NCBI RefSeq assembly: GCF_964204645.1
Contig: NC_134025.1
Span: 3,849,001-3,913,000, forward strand
DNA: 64,000 nt
Source: Tubulanus polymorphus
Lineage: Eukaryota; Nemertea; Palaeonemertea; Tubulaniformes; Tubulanidae
Direction of reading: 5' to 3'
This document shows positions 38,201 through 51,200 of this stretch, one piece after another; position 1 is the first letter of the stretch, and each line of letters starts with the position of its first letter. The notes beneath the pieces were generated by a model, which was given only the letters and a program-made list of their open reading frames with translations, had not been told where the DNA came from and searched no databases. The position numbers and the translations under genes were made by a program.

Positions 38201-41200
38201 ATCATCGATACAACATTGTTAAAATGCTACCTACAGGTAAATTCTTATATCCTTTTATATGTCATTTGAATTCCGATGAAATCTTACCTTATTTATTGGT
38301 ACTAACTTTTGATGTTACAGACAAATGATGCATTAGTCGCATCACTGCTTCGTTTGCCTGATAACCATTGTCATGAGGATGAAAGTGAACGCGTATTAAA
38401 GAAATATCATAAGTATGATGAGCTTGTTATTCTCTATGAAAGAAAAGGGTTACATCGAAAAGGTAAATATACTAGTTCTAATTCTTCCTTTTCGAGGTTA
38501 ACTGATACTCTTGTATTTGATAATCATTATTTTATATTACCAGCATTAGAATTATTGTTGAAACATTCATGTAAGCCTACGTCTTCACTAGAAGGACATG
38601 AAAGGACCATTCAGTATTTGCAGCAACTAGGTTAATATCTCGGCTCAGTTTGCTACTTCGTTTATTGTTTGATAATCTGCCTTTCTTCACAAATTCCCAG
38701 AATTTCACTTACTTAACGATTTATTTTCCAGGACCTGAATATATAGAACTTATTTTTGAATATGCTAGATGGGTTATTCAGTCTAAACCTAATGATGGCA
38801 TAAAGGTATGCTCATACATGTGAAAATTTATGGTTTACAATAATAATTCAGTAATATATGACAGGAGTTTATATCGGTATTTTTTAGATATTTACAGAAG
38901 ACCTCCATGAGGTTGAAACCTTACCAAGGGATCGTGTTTTAGCTTATATCGAAGAAAATGCAATAGAATTAGCCATTCCTTACTTAGTAAGATATTCATT
39001 TGAATAGATTTAGAAGTGGATTCCAATGTTTTGTGTATAAAATGAAATGTAAGTGATACTTAAATGTTATATTTCAGGAGCATGTAATTACAGTGTGGAA
39101 TGATGAAACTGTTGAGTTTCATAACCGTCTCATAACTTTGTACAGAACTAAATGTGACCTTCCAATGGTGCAATATCTCGCTACATTAGAGAGTGGTCAG
39201 TAGATTTATGATTTATCGTGTAGCTAAGCATAATTAGATAGGAATACAAAGATCTAAAGACACATATCTCTATTTACAGGTGCTAAACCTGCTCCAGCTG
39301 GTTCAGAACCTGGCGAACTTGGTAGTTATAGAACAAGGCTTTTGTTATTCCTGGAAACATCAGAGTGTTATACACCTGAACGACTTCTTACTGGATTCCC
39401 GAGTGAAGGTCAGTGCATTTCTCTTCATTTAGCTAAATCAAAAATTGTCCAACCTAAAGTATGTTTTTCTGCTTTTCTTTCAGCATTTTATGAAGAGCGA
39501 GCCCTGCTTTTGGGACGACTGGGACGGCATGATCATGCTCTAGCAATCTATGTATTGATTCTAAAAGATATCAAAATGGCAGAAGAGTAAGTTTATCATC
39601 TGTAGCTTGACTGAATTCAATGAATTATTGATAATATTTCAAATATGATACTTATGGTTCAAATTTAAGGTACTGTAAAAAAGCATACAGCAAGACAAAA
39701 GAAGGAAACAAAGATGTGAGATATAATGATGCGATAACATAACGCACTTAACAATCAATTTATTTGTATTTTGAATCTAAAGAGGAGATGATTCCAATTG
39801 TTTACAAACAATTCTACATTTCAGGTGTATTTATCGTTACTGAGAATGTATCTTGCACCACCAGACACAACTAGCCTCGGGTTAAAACGATTATCTACTC
39901 CAAACTCTAATGCTGAGATCAACGTCAACGCTGCCCTAAGTCTCCTTCAGGAACATGCTGCTCACATGAATACTGCTAAGGTTAGGGCGTGTTAGTTTTA
40001 CCATTAGGGAGGTGCTGCCATCTCTTGTTTCTTTTTGATACTTCAGTGTTACCATTTGAACAAATATTTCTTGTGTGCATTGAATATATGGAACCAATAT
40101 TTTCTGCCTTTGTGTATGAATGAAATTCTAATGTTTTCTATTGCATATATTATAGGCTTTAGAACTTTTGCCTGCATCAACCAAAGTAAGAGATATTCTG
40201 AACTTTTTGGAGAATGTTTTGGAAGACCGGGCTGCAACCAAGCGTGACTTAAAACTATTAAGATGTCTCCTTTACGCCGAACATTTGCAGGTACTAACAA
40301 ATGACCAATAGTAGAAAGTTAAATTGCTATTCAATGTTTCTATAACAAAATGAAAATCTATGTTTATATTGGAGGGAGAAGTTTTAACGATAATATTCTA
40401 TCTTTATAGTCATTTGCTTTGAGATTTAGATAACTGGATCGTTCTTGCATTGCGTTGTTTTATCATGACTCGTTGATTGTTAGTTTTGATAATTGGCGTG
40501 AACTCGTGGTTCTACAATAACATCTATTACCCAGTATTCTATGTCAAACACTTATCTTATGTAAATATGGAACAATTTAATTGATCATTAATGTTACAGC
40601 CGTGTTTTTAGATACATGTATGCCATTAATTCTTTGGAGCCTTATAAATGGATTTGTTTTAACTTTTAGCGAGAAGGGGTTACATCTGATAACCCTAGTG
40701 ATGAATAACCCAAGGCAACATCTTTTACCTGAGGGTTATGTTCCCTAGGGGTTAACATCAAACCCAGTCTATAAAACCTGCCCCTGATGAATAAATACCC
40801 TCTTTTTCCTGTTTCCTCCATGACACTAAATGCCACGGAATGACATTTCTACATTGATACTCTTGACATTCAAATAAGCCATGTGTCCTTATACTTGATT
40901 TAGCTCCTCAAGGTATTGGCTGAGCTTTTTTTAAAGGCTACTTCTCCCACCCAGTGAAATCTGGTTAATATGTTATGCCTAGTATTGTAGTGATCACTTC
41001 AAGTTATCGACCCAAAAATGTTGAAAGCCTTATGTTTGATGAGAACTTCCATAATCCGTCTTCTAAAAAAAGATCAATACTAAGACACAATTGAGTCGTG
41101 AATGTTAAACATTCACCGTCTGTTGCTCAGAAATCATATATCAATCAATGAATCTAGTCCGATGCCGTTTAGCGATCAATAGTTTATGTATATACTTGTT

Positions 41201-42491
41201 GCTAGCTGTTATCCACATAAACCACCACAGGAGAATTAAACACAATTTACGTTATCCTTTTATCCTATTTTTTGCCACAGCGTAGTTTGATTGGATGAAA
41301 TTCAGGCAGACAACATAGTTTTAACTGCCACATTATGCTTGAAATGTGGATTAAAAAATACATGTATTTATATGAGTTGTGTTGAAGGTGGAAAAGGTTA
41401 TAAAAGGAATGTGTCATTGCTGACTATTAACATGTCAACTGACAGACTTTTTATGATGAATTTGGTGTATGTCCTTACTGTACACACTTATAAGCGACTG
41501 TACAGCCTGTATGGTGTCAAATTAACAGCGTGTTTGTCCACTTTCACCAAATCTTCTGCCTAGTGTAGTCAAATATATGAAAAATAGATCTGAGATCTTT
41601 GTACAGCCCTCACTTGTTATGTTTCATTCTTTTCAATATTCGGAAGGCTAGCTTTCAGGTACACATGTATGTAAATGTTTGGTCAAGAAATCCTAGTTGC
41701 CGCAATTGGAAATATGCTCAAAATCCTAACTTATTATCTACCCTCAGATTCGCGGATCTAATATCTGATGCATTTGTCTACTATGGGTCAATCACGGAGT
41801 GAAGTGGTGCCAAAAAGTGCTCATTAATGTTTTCAAGGGTACTTGATTGTTTCGAGACCTCTTACCGCGAAAGACATTATTTGAGGGCTTCCATGAGACT
41901 TCCCGCTGGTGAAGCCTGCATGCTCCATCAGTCTTACTATTCATGTTTTTAATAATCTGATGCTGTAGTACTGTCGTTCGATGAGTAGTGATAAATCTAT
42001 ATTTGGTTTTGATGAGTTGTGGCTTAATGAAGAATGCATGGGGGAAGGATAGCTGATGTACACTAGCTGACAGTTTAATGTCATCATTATTAGAATCGTT
42101 GTATTTTGTCACATATTATACGCACGCAGTTTACACGTAGTATGTGAGTAATATTGAGTGTAAAACATGCATGTTATATTGTATACCAGGTGCTACTCCT
42201 GAAAAACCGGAGAATCAAGATCTGAATCATTACTATACGACAGCTGTGAATATGTAGGAATATCACTGAGCAACTTTTAGTGTTTCAAACAATATATTTC
42301 TTTGTATTCATCCTTTGCTTTATGATTTGATGCATTCATGAACGTTTCACATGCATCAAAAATTAACTTCCATTTCATACGTACATAGCTTGCGCAGAAA
42401 GCTTTGTTGCCCTAGCAACTTTTACTTGATATTATTGAAGACATTTCAGGTATTACTTAGGATATGATTTTCTAAGCTATGTTTAGACGCA

Positions 42492-42568
<77 letters not shown>

Positions 42569-45137
42569 TAGAGGTGATCTTTATGATAAGTGAGAAATAC
42601 TGTGTAATAGATTTCATGCAGCAATGAAGTGCTACAGCCTATGACCGATTGTTGTGTCATTTGAGACAAATTCTTATGATTTTGAAACTGAATCTCCATA
42701 AACAATGACATGGTCGATTATCTGCATCGCCTAAGATATGACTGATCCAGATTTGACGTGTAACCAAATTGTAATCCGCGCACGGTGAGAGGGATATTTT
42801 ATCAGACTAGGGTAAATCAGCTGTTGCAGGGTAGTGTTAGCCTGTCAATATGTATGAATATATCAACCCAGGGCATACACCACCTGTGTCTATTAGATAT
42901 ATTAATGTACGCATAAAATTCTATGTAACTATTCTAATCCTGGAATATATTGATTGAGTTCTCTTATATCTTCATCTGTTTATTTTTCGATAATTTTCAT
43001 GACGGATGAAAAATCACAATGTAGTTGTTGTTGTACAGACTTATATGACATAAAATTGAAATTCCCCTTTCAGTGCTGGGTATAAAATGAATGCTGTTCA
43101 ATGCAGGGCAGTGAACCCGGGCTTGCTGGAAGATTCCATGCATGACAAAATATATTCCTTTTTCTGAGGCAACATGGATAGTGAATGTTTACCCTGGATC
43201 TCTTTCTAATCATGGAAGTATAAACTAGTTTATATATCCATGTTCTAATGAACAATCAGAATTAATTTTCTGGGATGAACTAAATTGCTTTATCCCTTCT
43301 TAAAGTCACAACAAAGATATGTAGATGGATAATGCACTGAGATAATCTAGTTTCTATAGTTCAGGGTCAGTAGAATTGTATCCTGGGGATTGTCTATCTG
43401 TTTCACCTTGGTGGTGAGACACCGATAAAAATGTCTGCCATCAATGTAACCAGTTTAAAATGGAATTGTGTCCTTCTGTCCATTTCATAGCATGCAGTTA
43501 ATTTCGGCTGGTTCCACCCTCTCTGGTTTACGAGGTCTATTATGCCATGGTTTTCCTGTTTCCACACCAGCTCTCTGACTTAACGATTTATGTCACTGTG
43601 TCTAATGTATTTGCATACTTGTTGCTGGTCTTGTCTATGAAGTTCACGTATACTGGCTGGTGACACTGTGTAATTACTTATTTATAGCTGTTTTATCATT
43701 AGCCGACGTTGCAGAAAGAGCAGTAGCCTGCTGATTCCATGGAGATATAATCTCGTGACGTGGTCAATGTCTAAATTTGGTGCAACTTGGAATTTCTCAG
43801 AAGATAGTTCATCAGGAAGTTCATTTTGTATGTGCTAGAACTGCCTGTCACCAGTCAGTGTGTGATTCAACTGATAATTGTTATCATTTATATGTTCATT
43901 CAATTATAAATGATATGATAGAGTTCATGGATTCCGGAAGAAATACTCGCTCTTCGCCGCTCTGTGAATAGCTAGATAACTAGTATAATTACTCTATTAA
44001 TCACGATCGCTGGAGAGTTTTCCGTGAGAGTTTTACACGAGGCAATCATTATCTCCTGCTGTAAAAAATCTAATAGTTAATATCTTAAACATTGCCTTAT
44101 TAACTTCACTATCACTTATGTAATACGAAGGGATCCTTCCTTGCTTACTATTGAAGATTGCCTAGAAGTATATATCCTTTCACTACATTCTAAATGAATG
44201 TTTCTACCTTGATGCATTGCTTGGTGAGGTAATGTACTAGCATATTTTTGAAACTGATCTATCACACCTCAAGACGTCGCTTCCTGGTTACTAGGTATAT
44301 GCTATGTATGTTTTGCACTTGAAAATTTTTGGAATCGAGAAAAAAATGATAACGAAAGCAGTCAGTGATTGCATGATGCATTTCTATTCAGTCATATCTT
44401 TCTATAAACAGTATATTCTATCAATGATTCATTTAGAAAAATATAGGACCATTGTATAGAATCCTAGATTTCAGTAAATTGAGTAACTTCATACCTTCAT
44501 CGACTAGAATGTGAGAACATTCTTGTTACATTCATCAGATTTCATCAGTTTCCTATCTCATAATGCGTAGAATATAATCAATCCACGGAGGCGTCTGATG
44601 GGTCATCTGGCAGTAGTTCTTATAGTCTACAGTTTGCTCTAATAAGAAAATAGTTTTTTAAATCGACTTCTGTCGGTTTTTCATGATTAATGGATTGATG
44701 GTTGAGAAAAATGAATAGTTTTTTTTTGTGTAATGATAATCATTGAAAATACCTCCCAGTTTCAATTAATTTGCGGTTGATTATCTATTTACAGGTTGCT
44801 GCTGAACGTATTAATTGTCAGTCAACGAAATTTGTCATTGACGAAGAAAAGACATGCAAGAAATGCAAAAAACGAATTGGAACAAGGTGAGAGAAACTAA
44901 GAAACGGATCAAATGAACTGAGATATTTTTCTGGCTTCCATGAATAATTGCTGCGCAGAGTCTACCATGATTAAACTAATGATAGATTTATTATGGTATC
45001 CAGTATTCAACCAATGATTAAATATATGTCATTCTGTCTTTATTTACAGTGCATTTGCTCGTCATCCGAATGGTGATATAGTACATTTCTATTGTTACAA
45101 TGATCCTAAAAGTTTATCAGGTGGTTTGGATCAGTGA
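35289..45137 (+). CDS. VPS39: VPS39, HOPS tethering-complex subunit
   Basis: Subunit of the HOPS complex that tethers late endosomes, lysosomes and autophagosomes. Twenty-four exons: 35289-35361, 35635-35709, 35791-35861, 36193-36330, 36409-36519, 36611-36703, 36778-37075, 37189-37309, 37401-37518, 37616-37745, 37839-37981, 38099-38236, 38321-38462, 38544-38630, 38732-38805, 38888-38986, 39078-39195, 39280-39408, 39484-39586, 39670-39715, 39825-39980, 40156-40290, 44795-44886, 45050-45137. All phases agree, giving 925 residues, against about 875-886 in human. It opens MHDAFEAVPILEKLPLAIES, with an N-terminal CNH beta-propeller (SMAWCKDSVCVGFTRDYFL), then clathrin-heavy-chain-like helices (KKQLHTIIDTTLLKCYLQ; ERALLLGRLGRHDHALAIYV) and the C-terminal zinc segment (CKKCKKRIGTSAFARHPNG). 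The 298-base exon carries an insertion relative to human that accounts for much of the extra length. The intron before the last two exons is 4.5 kb. Confidence 0.97.
40676..40765. repeat. Imperfect inverted repeat, MITE-like hairpin
   Basis: The left arm at 40676-40711 (core TGATAACCCTAGTGATGAAT) and right arm at 40733-40765 (core CCTAGGGGTTAACATCA) are roughly complementary over about 33 bases, with a loop of about 21. Both arms share the ATAACCC and CCTAG words on opposite strands. This suggests a small palindromic mobile element or a foldback structure in the VPS39 transcript. Confidence 0.5.
42499..42564. repeat. (TA)33 microsatellite
   Basis: Uninterrupted TA dinucleotides for 66 bases in the long VPS39 intron, flanked by ATATACA and ending at CATCTAG. 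Length is likely polymorphic. Confidence 0.95.
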
Positions 45138-45811
45138 TGATCTAGACGTGTGCGCACTGTGGATTTATGAAAAACTGTGATATCAAAGGTGCTTGTACAG
45201 AAGATAATTATGATATATACATCAGGAATTGGATTCATCCGGTTGTTTTTTTCTAAGTCAGTAATGTGTGAGGAGCGTGTGTTGTGTATGTTCAGAATGA
45301 AATACGTAAAGCTTTCTCTATTCGGGGGTGATTAAAGTCTTTTAAAAACTCCTTATATATATATATATGTACTTTCTGAAAAATAGAATAACCTGTCGAA
45401 TGAATAGGAAATACATTTTCACACTTTCAATTTAGAGCAGCACGGCTTCAGAACATTGATGAACTAATCTTCTAAGTATTTTACCAGTTTTTCATAGTCA
45501 TCATTAACCCAATTTCACCTATTTTAGTTGTCAATCGAGTAAAACCACACTTATGTGGAATGGGCCCTGGTAAAATGAACACAGATTTCAGAGAATCAAA
45601 GAATAATTTAGATTCATTAAAGGAAATCATGAAGCTCTTTAATTTAGATGGTCTATTCTATTCTGTCATAGTTTGACCTGTTCTGTGCCAATCATATACA
45701 CATGTACTCAGCATTCTTGCTTTATTGTTTAGTTTATATGATAGTATTGTAAAAAAAATATGAAACTGGAATCTGTACATAACACACAAGAGATTTTATG
45801 ATTATGATTTG

Positions 45812-45817
45812 AATAAA
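45812..45817 (+). terminator. VPS39: Poly(A) signal of VPS39
   Basis: AATAAA in the context TTTGAATAAAAAG, the clearest hexamer after the VPS39 stop codon. A run of short TA repeats near 45353-45368 lies between the stop and this signal. Confidence 0.55.
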
Positions 45818-46134
45818 AAGATTTGTTGATTAATGCAACTTGTTTATTTGTTGTTGATTTCACTTCGGAAAAGTATGATTTGATTCAAATGGCTTGAATA
45901 TCTGAAGATTCGAACTGCATTTAAATCCAGTGAGCTAAACTACTACAACACAGGATGACCTGATTGATGGGACTCGGAACGGTGTTATTGTTGACAGTGT
46001 AGGGTTAACCAACTATATTTGCTGTGGTAAACTTTTATAATCGTGACGGACCAACTGCTGGGGTGGTTTGTGAAGGATCGTGACACAAGGCCACAGCAAG
46101 AGGACCAGTAGTCTGACTCTTTGGGGTCCTAAAC

Positions 46135-46185
46135 CTTTTAATTTTCTACCGGTAAGGCCTACTACCGAAGTTAGAAAATTAAAAG
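46135..46185. repeat. 14-bp perfect inverted repeat (hairpin)
   Basis: CTTTTAATTTTCTA at 46135-46148 is exactly complementary to TAGAAAATTAAAAG at 46172-46185. Inside the spacer, CGGTA (46150-46154) pairs with TACCG (46163-46167), extending the stem after a bulge around a loop of about eight bases. It could be a miniature transposon or a stem-loop. Confidence 0.8.
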
Positions 46186-46963
46186 ATTGCCCTGTTGAAC
46201 CTTTGCCGTGCCAAATCTTTACCAGAGAAAAATTGTATTTTTTCTTACTAATTTTCGTTCTTTATTCACTTTTTTATTAGAATTTCACGAACTGAGAAAT
46301 TCTTAATTTCTCTAACGTATCGATCTTGGACAAGACTTCTACAAATTTTCTTTAAATATCTAATTAAATAAATATATATGCATAATATTTGACCCACTAC
46401 TATACAACGAATGGGCTATTTCGGCCCAGTTTTACATATTTTGGGAATTGGCACGTGCGGCCTATAAATATTTTTATTTCATTATTCATGAAAATAGTTC
46501 ACGATGTTGAAAAAACGATGACATCACATCTAGTCTAGTGTATCGATACACTAGGGATAGACTATCCATATTCACTCCAGAAATAAGAATGTAAAAGATT
46601 CAGTTTTATTAACAACGACTTAGAAAAATATATTTCGAAAGCATTCTAATAGCAAATCGGTGTGATAGGACATACAATTACATGGGTTTCATTTGACGTC
46701 ACGAACTCTTTCGGCGCATTCATATTTTTCGGCTTCGTGCGACGGCTCGCGTCGGGTTCCTTCAATCTTCAGCACTGAAAAATACGGAAAACGGATTAAA
46801 AACCTGGGTGTTCATCAAAACTTAAAGGCCATTCAAGACAACTGTAAGAGTTGTTTGAAGAGCAGATCTTTCTGCTCTAGAGGTATGTCGATTTGTAAGA
46901 TTTGCACATTATTTAGCAGGAGAATTTTCAATCCGAAATCGGGTGTTCCGGAAAGCAGCCGCC

Positions 46964-46980
46964 TACCAAAATGGCGGCGT
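46964..46980 (+). promoter_or_regulatory. YY1-like site, probable beta-spectrin promoter
   Basis: ACCAAAATGGCGGCG contains the canonical YY1 motif AAAATGGCGGC, which in metazoan genes clusters near the transcription start. It lies in a locally GC-richer stretch (46730-46990) about 1.2 kb before the coding first exon of beta-spectrin, on the same strand. The ATG within the motif opens only a few codons before a stop. Confidence 0.45.
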
Positions 46981-48217
46981 TAGAATCAAGGTCGTGTATG
47001 TTGTTTTTCGCCTATTAAAACAAATATGTTTGCTAAAGAACCTTTTATATTAGTGCTAACCGATATTTGACGCCGTGTGCGTATTGGGTTTGAGATTTTA
47101 GGCGTTTAAACTGTCTGATTACTAAGCAACAAGTCATACTATGTTGGGTGGGTTGGACCGTTTAACCCTTTCATACTCGTAGTCCACACATTTGATTTAC
47201 TCATTCTAACTCAGTCTGGGCGTCGTGATATGCGAATTATAGTCAGAATTTGAAATATCAACAGATGATGGCAGTATTGTATATATGCTATGTTGGTAAT
47301 TTTTTGGGAAATGCTTATTAGCAATTTGCAGATTTTGTTAGATGAGCTATTTTAGAAATTGGCCCATATTGGACTTGGTCTTGGTTTATTATGATATTGT
47401 GCAATTATGAATGCACCAATTTCCCCATATAACAGCCTCTATAAGGTGTTGTGATTGCCACTGTTATTACCACCTAAGGCTATCTTCAACTGAACTGGTC
47501 TAGTCTCCTGTTATGTCTGGAATTTATGAATAGGCAACAAATGAGAGCGGAGATATTGAAGAAGGCCTGCCTATTCATTGATTAGGGCCTAAGTCAAACA
47601 GATTCAGGGACAAGATCTAAGGATTTTACCTAATATTTTTAAGGTGAATGAATAGAAAAGGGCATTAGATTAAATTGTCAAATTCAGTGTTCAGAAAAAG
47701 CCATTTCTAGATTCTTTTTGACAAAATTGTTCCCTCTTTCATAAATTGCTTTTAGATGAATGGGCACTTAGAATTTTGAGGGTCTTTACGGAAGTCTAGT
47801 AATCCTTCCTCTTCACATTGACCTTTAAGTTTAAATCATCTGAGCCTGCTGGATAAAGTGAAGCTTGAAGCTTCTTGCACACTTAAGTAAACTCTATATT
47901 ACTTGATTTATTTCTTATCAATAATAGTTTGACATTGGTTTAGTTGATATCAATTCATCTAGTGCATATGTCCTCGTTAACGTTTTTTTTTTGATTGAAA
48001 TTGATCTTATGACGTTCCCGGCTCAGTCAGGTTGTTTTTCTCTTGAGGCCTTTTTCCAAGCCATAAATCTTGGTTTCGTTTCCCAATATAATATGTTGTC
48101 CGTTGACTTTGCGGGAATTCGAATAAATGCCTCTCTAGCTTTACAGCCTAAATAATCGTTTTGCTTATTCCATTTTTCAGAGTTTATTTGTTTAGATGAG
48201 AGGATAAGCTTGTCAAA

Positions 48218-51200
48218 ATGACAGAGATAGATACTCGCTGGGATGGCAATGCTGAAGATTGGGAGGGAGGAGACAACTCCTCCAAGTTGTTTGAAAGGTC
48301 AAGAATTAAAGCCTTGGCAGGTATGTGTACAGTGATAATTTGAAAACTAGAACGACACGGGAACAGAATGAGCTACGAAATGAGCTATAGCGAATTTGTT
48401 ATAACAAGTTATGACCTATTAATATTACTTATTCATATTAAACAAATATTATTTCGATGAGGATACGTTGAAGTATTTTGTTCTATTAATTTATGGTAGG
48501 TTTAGTTCATTTGACCAGAACTTCATATGAGTGTGTATAACACCGATGAGATTTATGTACCACTTGTAATTGATGGGAGGCAGTCGGGCTATTTCTATCT
48601 CATCTGCTAATGCGCTATCTCGACTGTACTAAACTACTCAGCATACAGGAATGCGGTACTACTGCTGTTACTGTTGATGCTGAAGCCGTGGGATGTATAT
48701 ACGTATTGACTCTTGAGAGCTTTAGAAACAATCATTAATATTCATTACTGAAGTTATTAATTCTCGATAATGCCGACTGTCCGAAGCAGTACGTTATCTT
48801 AAGTGCTGTAATCTTTAAAAAGTGCGTTAACCCTTGAAAAATTCATCTTACCTCAAGGATGAATTCGGTGTTTTTTTCGTGTCGTTTTTCTGTCCCTCCT
48901 CTTCCGAATCTGTCGTTCGAATGATCGGCTGTAACCGGAAATTTGTACAAATATTCAACCCTGGATAATTGATAATGGTATTGTTATAATACCCGTATCA
49001 TTAGGCCTGGAACTTTTGTTACTTTTGTTATTTATCAATACATGCCCTCCTGAATAAGGCAATTGTTTTGGGGCTAATTATCTTCTATCAAAACCAGACT
49101 GAATTATTCTAAACGTTGCTTTGACCCATTTTGTTTCGATAATGATCGCATCAAAAATATGCATCGATGCTAGAACGGGGTTGCTTCATGTTTGTGAAAA
49201 GGGCAGGGCAATGGTTTGCAGTAATGGCTGACATCAGCTGCCATTGATAGTGCTGCTGTCCCATTCAGGTTTTCTTCAAATTTCGTCCCGGGATTCTTGT
49301 AAAATTTCACTCGTTCAATATGGAGTATCAAAATCTCGAACAAGGGGAGGATGTATATATTATGAAAATTAAAGAGTTGGCAGGTATGATTTGATATTTT
49401 TGATCGCGCGCTGCGGTTGTTAACTCGGTGCCAGACCCGTCATTTGTTTGATTTCGATTTCAGATGAACGTGAAACTGTACAAAAGAAAACTTTCACTAA
49501 ATGGGTGAATTCGCATTTAGCTCGCGTGAACTGTAAAATCAACGATCTGTACGTGGATTTACGCGATGGTCGTATGTTGATGAGACTTTTAGAGATTCTC
49601 TCCGGAGAAAGACTGGTTAGTAGGCCTGGCCTGTTCATTATTTTATCACCAAAAAATATGTGTTCTCCATTGCTGTGTTTTTAGAGGGTCTGCGTTATTT
49701 CTTTAGACTGTATATGATATCTTGGTTGCCGAAGTAGCAAAGCTTTTGGTCAAACTAAGCTCTCCAAATTATTTAGAATTAAGCTTAAAATGTTTTGGTT
49801 CAATTTTCACATTTACTCATCACTTACAACAAAGCAATAATCATTGTAAGCATTGATAGCATAGACTGACATTGACTTGATGAGGGGCTGGCAGCAATGA
49901 TTTTCAGACAGTTGGATGCAAAAATGACAAGGCTGGCCACTACTCTAAAACCCCTTGTGGTGGAGAACACTGTAGCTTTCAACTATGAGAAATGAGGTTT
50001 CAATTGAATCTGTTTTATTTGATATTTTTTTTTTTTAGCCAAAACCGACTAAAGGAAAGATGAGAATTCACTGCTTAGAAAACGTAGAAAAGTCTCTTGA
50101 TTTTCTACGTGAGATGAGAGTGCAAATGGAAAACATGGGATGTCACGATATCGTCGACGGAAACTCTCGATTGACCCTCGGTCTCATATGGACCATCATT
50201 CTGCGATTCCAAGTAAGTTTCGTTTACTAGTTATTAGCCGATCAAACTTCGACTCTCGGCACTTTCATTCATATTCAGTGTGTCTGGTGAATTTAGCATA
50301 GCTCTGTCTAGCCGGTATAATAGTATTGTTCAATGGGAATTTTTTAATCATAAGGACCGTTGTTTGCCATTCTGCTGGTTTGCTTTACACTCGAGACAGT
50401 TAAATCCTTTCATCGGTTATTATGTATTCTACCGTGTAAGAATACGTAGTGGTCTACATAAGTTATAAGCAATAATCCAGTATGGATTAGTCTTCAGTGC
50501 CTGTGTACGCGGCTATGTCTGCTAGTCCGACGCATAAAATACATATCATATGTGCCTTGAATGTTATTTCTTATCCGCCAATCCTGTTGGAAGAATTTTA
50601 TGAGCTGTACGCGTTATTAGCATGTTGTTGACCTCTTCAGTTTTGATAAGGGATATATGTATCTGTTCTAAATACCACCGCTATGAATAATTTCAATTAC
50701 CCTAAAACCTATTTCATTTTTCGAGCTTCATGTTATGCTGAATGGCCTAATAAGTAATAGCATTCAGATAAAGGTTAGAATTAATCAAATGCGGTTATTA
50801 ATTTTGATTTCGATGATTCATTGATTTTCACTCTCAACAATCGAATAGCGGAATATTGAATTATCTATTATGGGGAAATCTGTATAGAGATAATAGGTCA
50901 AGGTGGCCACTGACCTGGAAAACCTGAAAAACTTGGCGAATCTCAGGGAATTCGGTAAATTTTGCACAAAAAAAACTCAGGGAATTTGTATATCTTTATC
51001 AATACATGATTCATGAAAAGTAAATCAATTGTAGCATTTTAAACCAAGAGATTTCTCCATTCATTTGCTGATGGACTCGGAATTTAGTGTTTTAAGATGG
51101 AAAAATCAGGCAAAGCTCAGGGAATTAGTTAATGGGGGTTGGGGGAAACAAGTCACCCTGTTAGCGAGACTGGTAGAAAAATTGATTGTGTGGGATATAT

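Larger units (their letters stand above)
40291..44794 (+). other. VPS39: 4.5 kb intron of VPS39
   Basis: The longest intron of the gene, against typical sizes of 80-300 bases elsewhere in it. It holds an imperfect long hairpin near its 5' end (40676-40765) and a (TA)33 microsatellite (42499-42564). Open frames of 60-106 codons occur on both strands, but none has splice context or a recognisable domain. The intron may have grown by mobile-element insertion. Confidence 0.7.
45138..48180. other. VPS39 3' UTR and intergenic/leader region before beta-spectrin
   Basis: It begins with the VPS39 3' untranslated region, with an AATAAA at 45812-45817 about 675 bases past the stop. A perfect-arm hairpin lies at 46135-46185. 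A YY1-type motif at about 46967-46978 probably marks the beta-spectrin promoter or first non-coding exon. A TTTTTCAG acceptor at 48173-48180 precedes the coding first exon, implying an upstream non-coding exon. The open frames at 46080-46280 and 46693-46983 look fortuitous. Confidence 0.5.

Noticed and set aside
41291-42112. Open frames of 67-106 codons within the VPS39 long intron
   Set aside because: No splice sites in phase with VPS39 exons, no domain, and opposite-strand frames of similar length.
46693-46983. 96-codon plus-strand frame ending at the YY1-like motif
   Set aside because: Cys/Ser/Arg-rich without a recognisable domain; more likely promoter or leader sequence of beta-spectrin.
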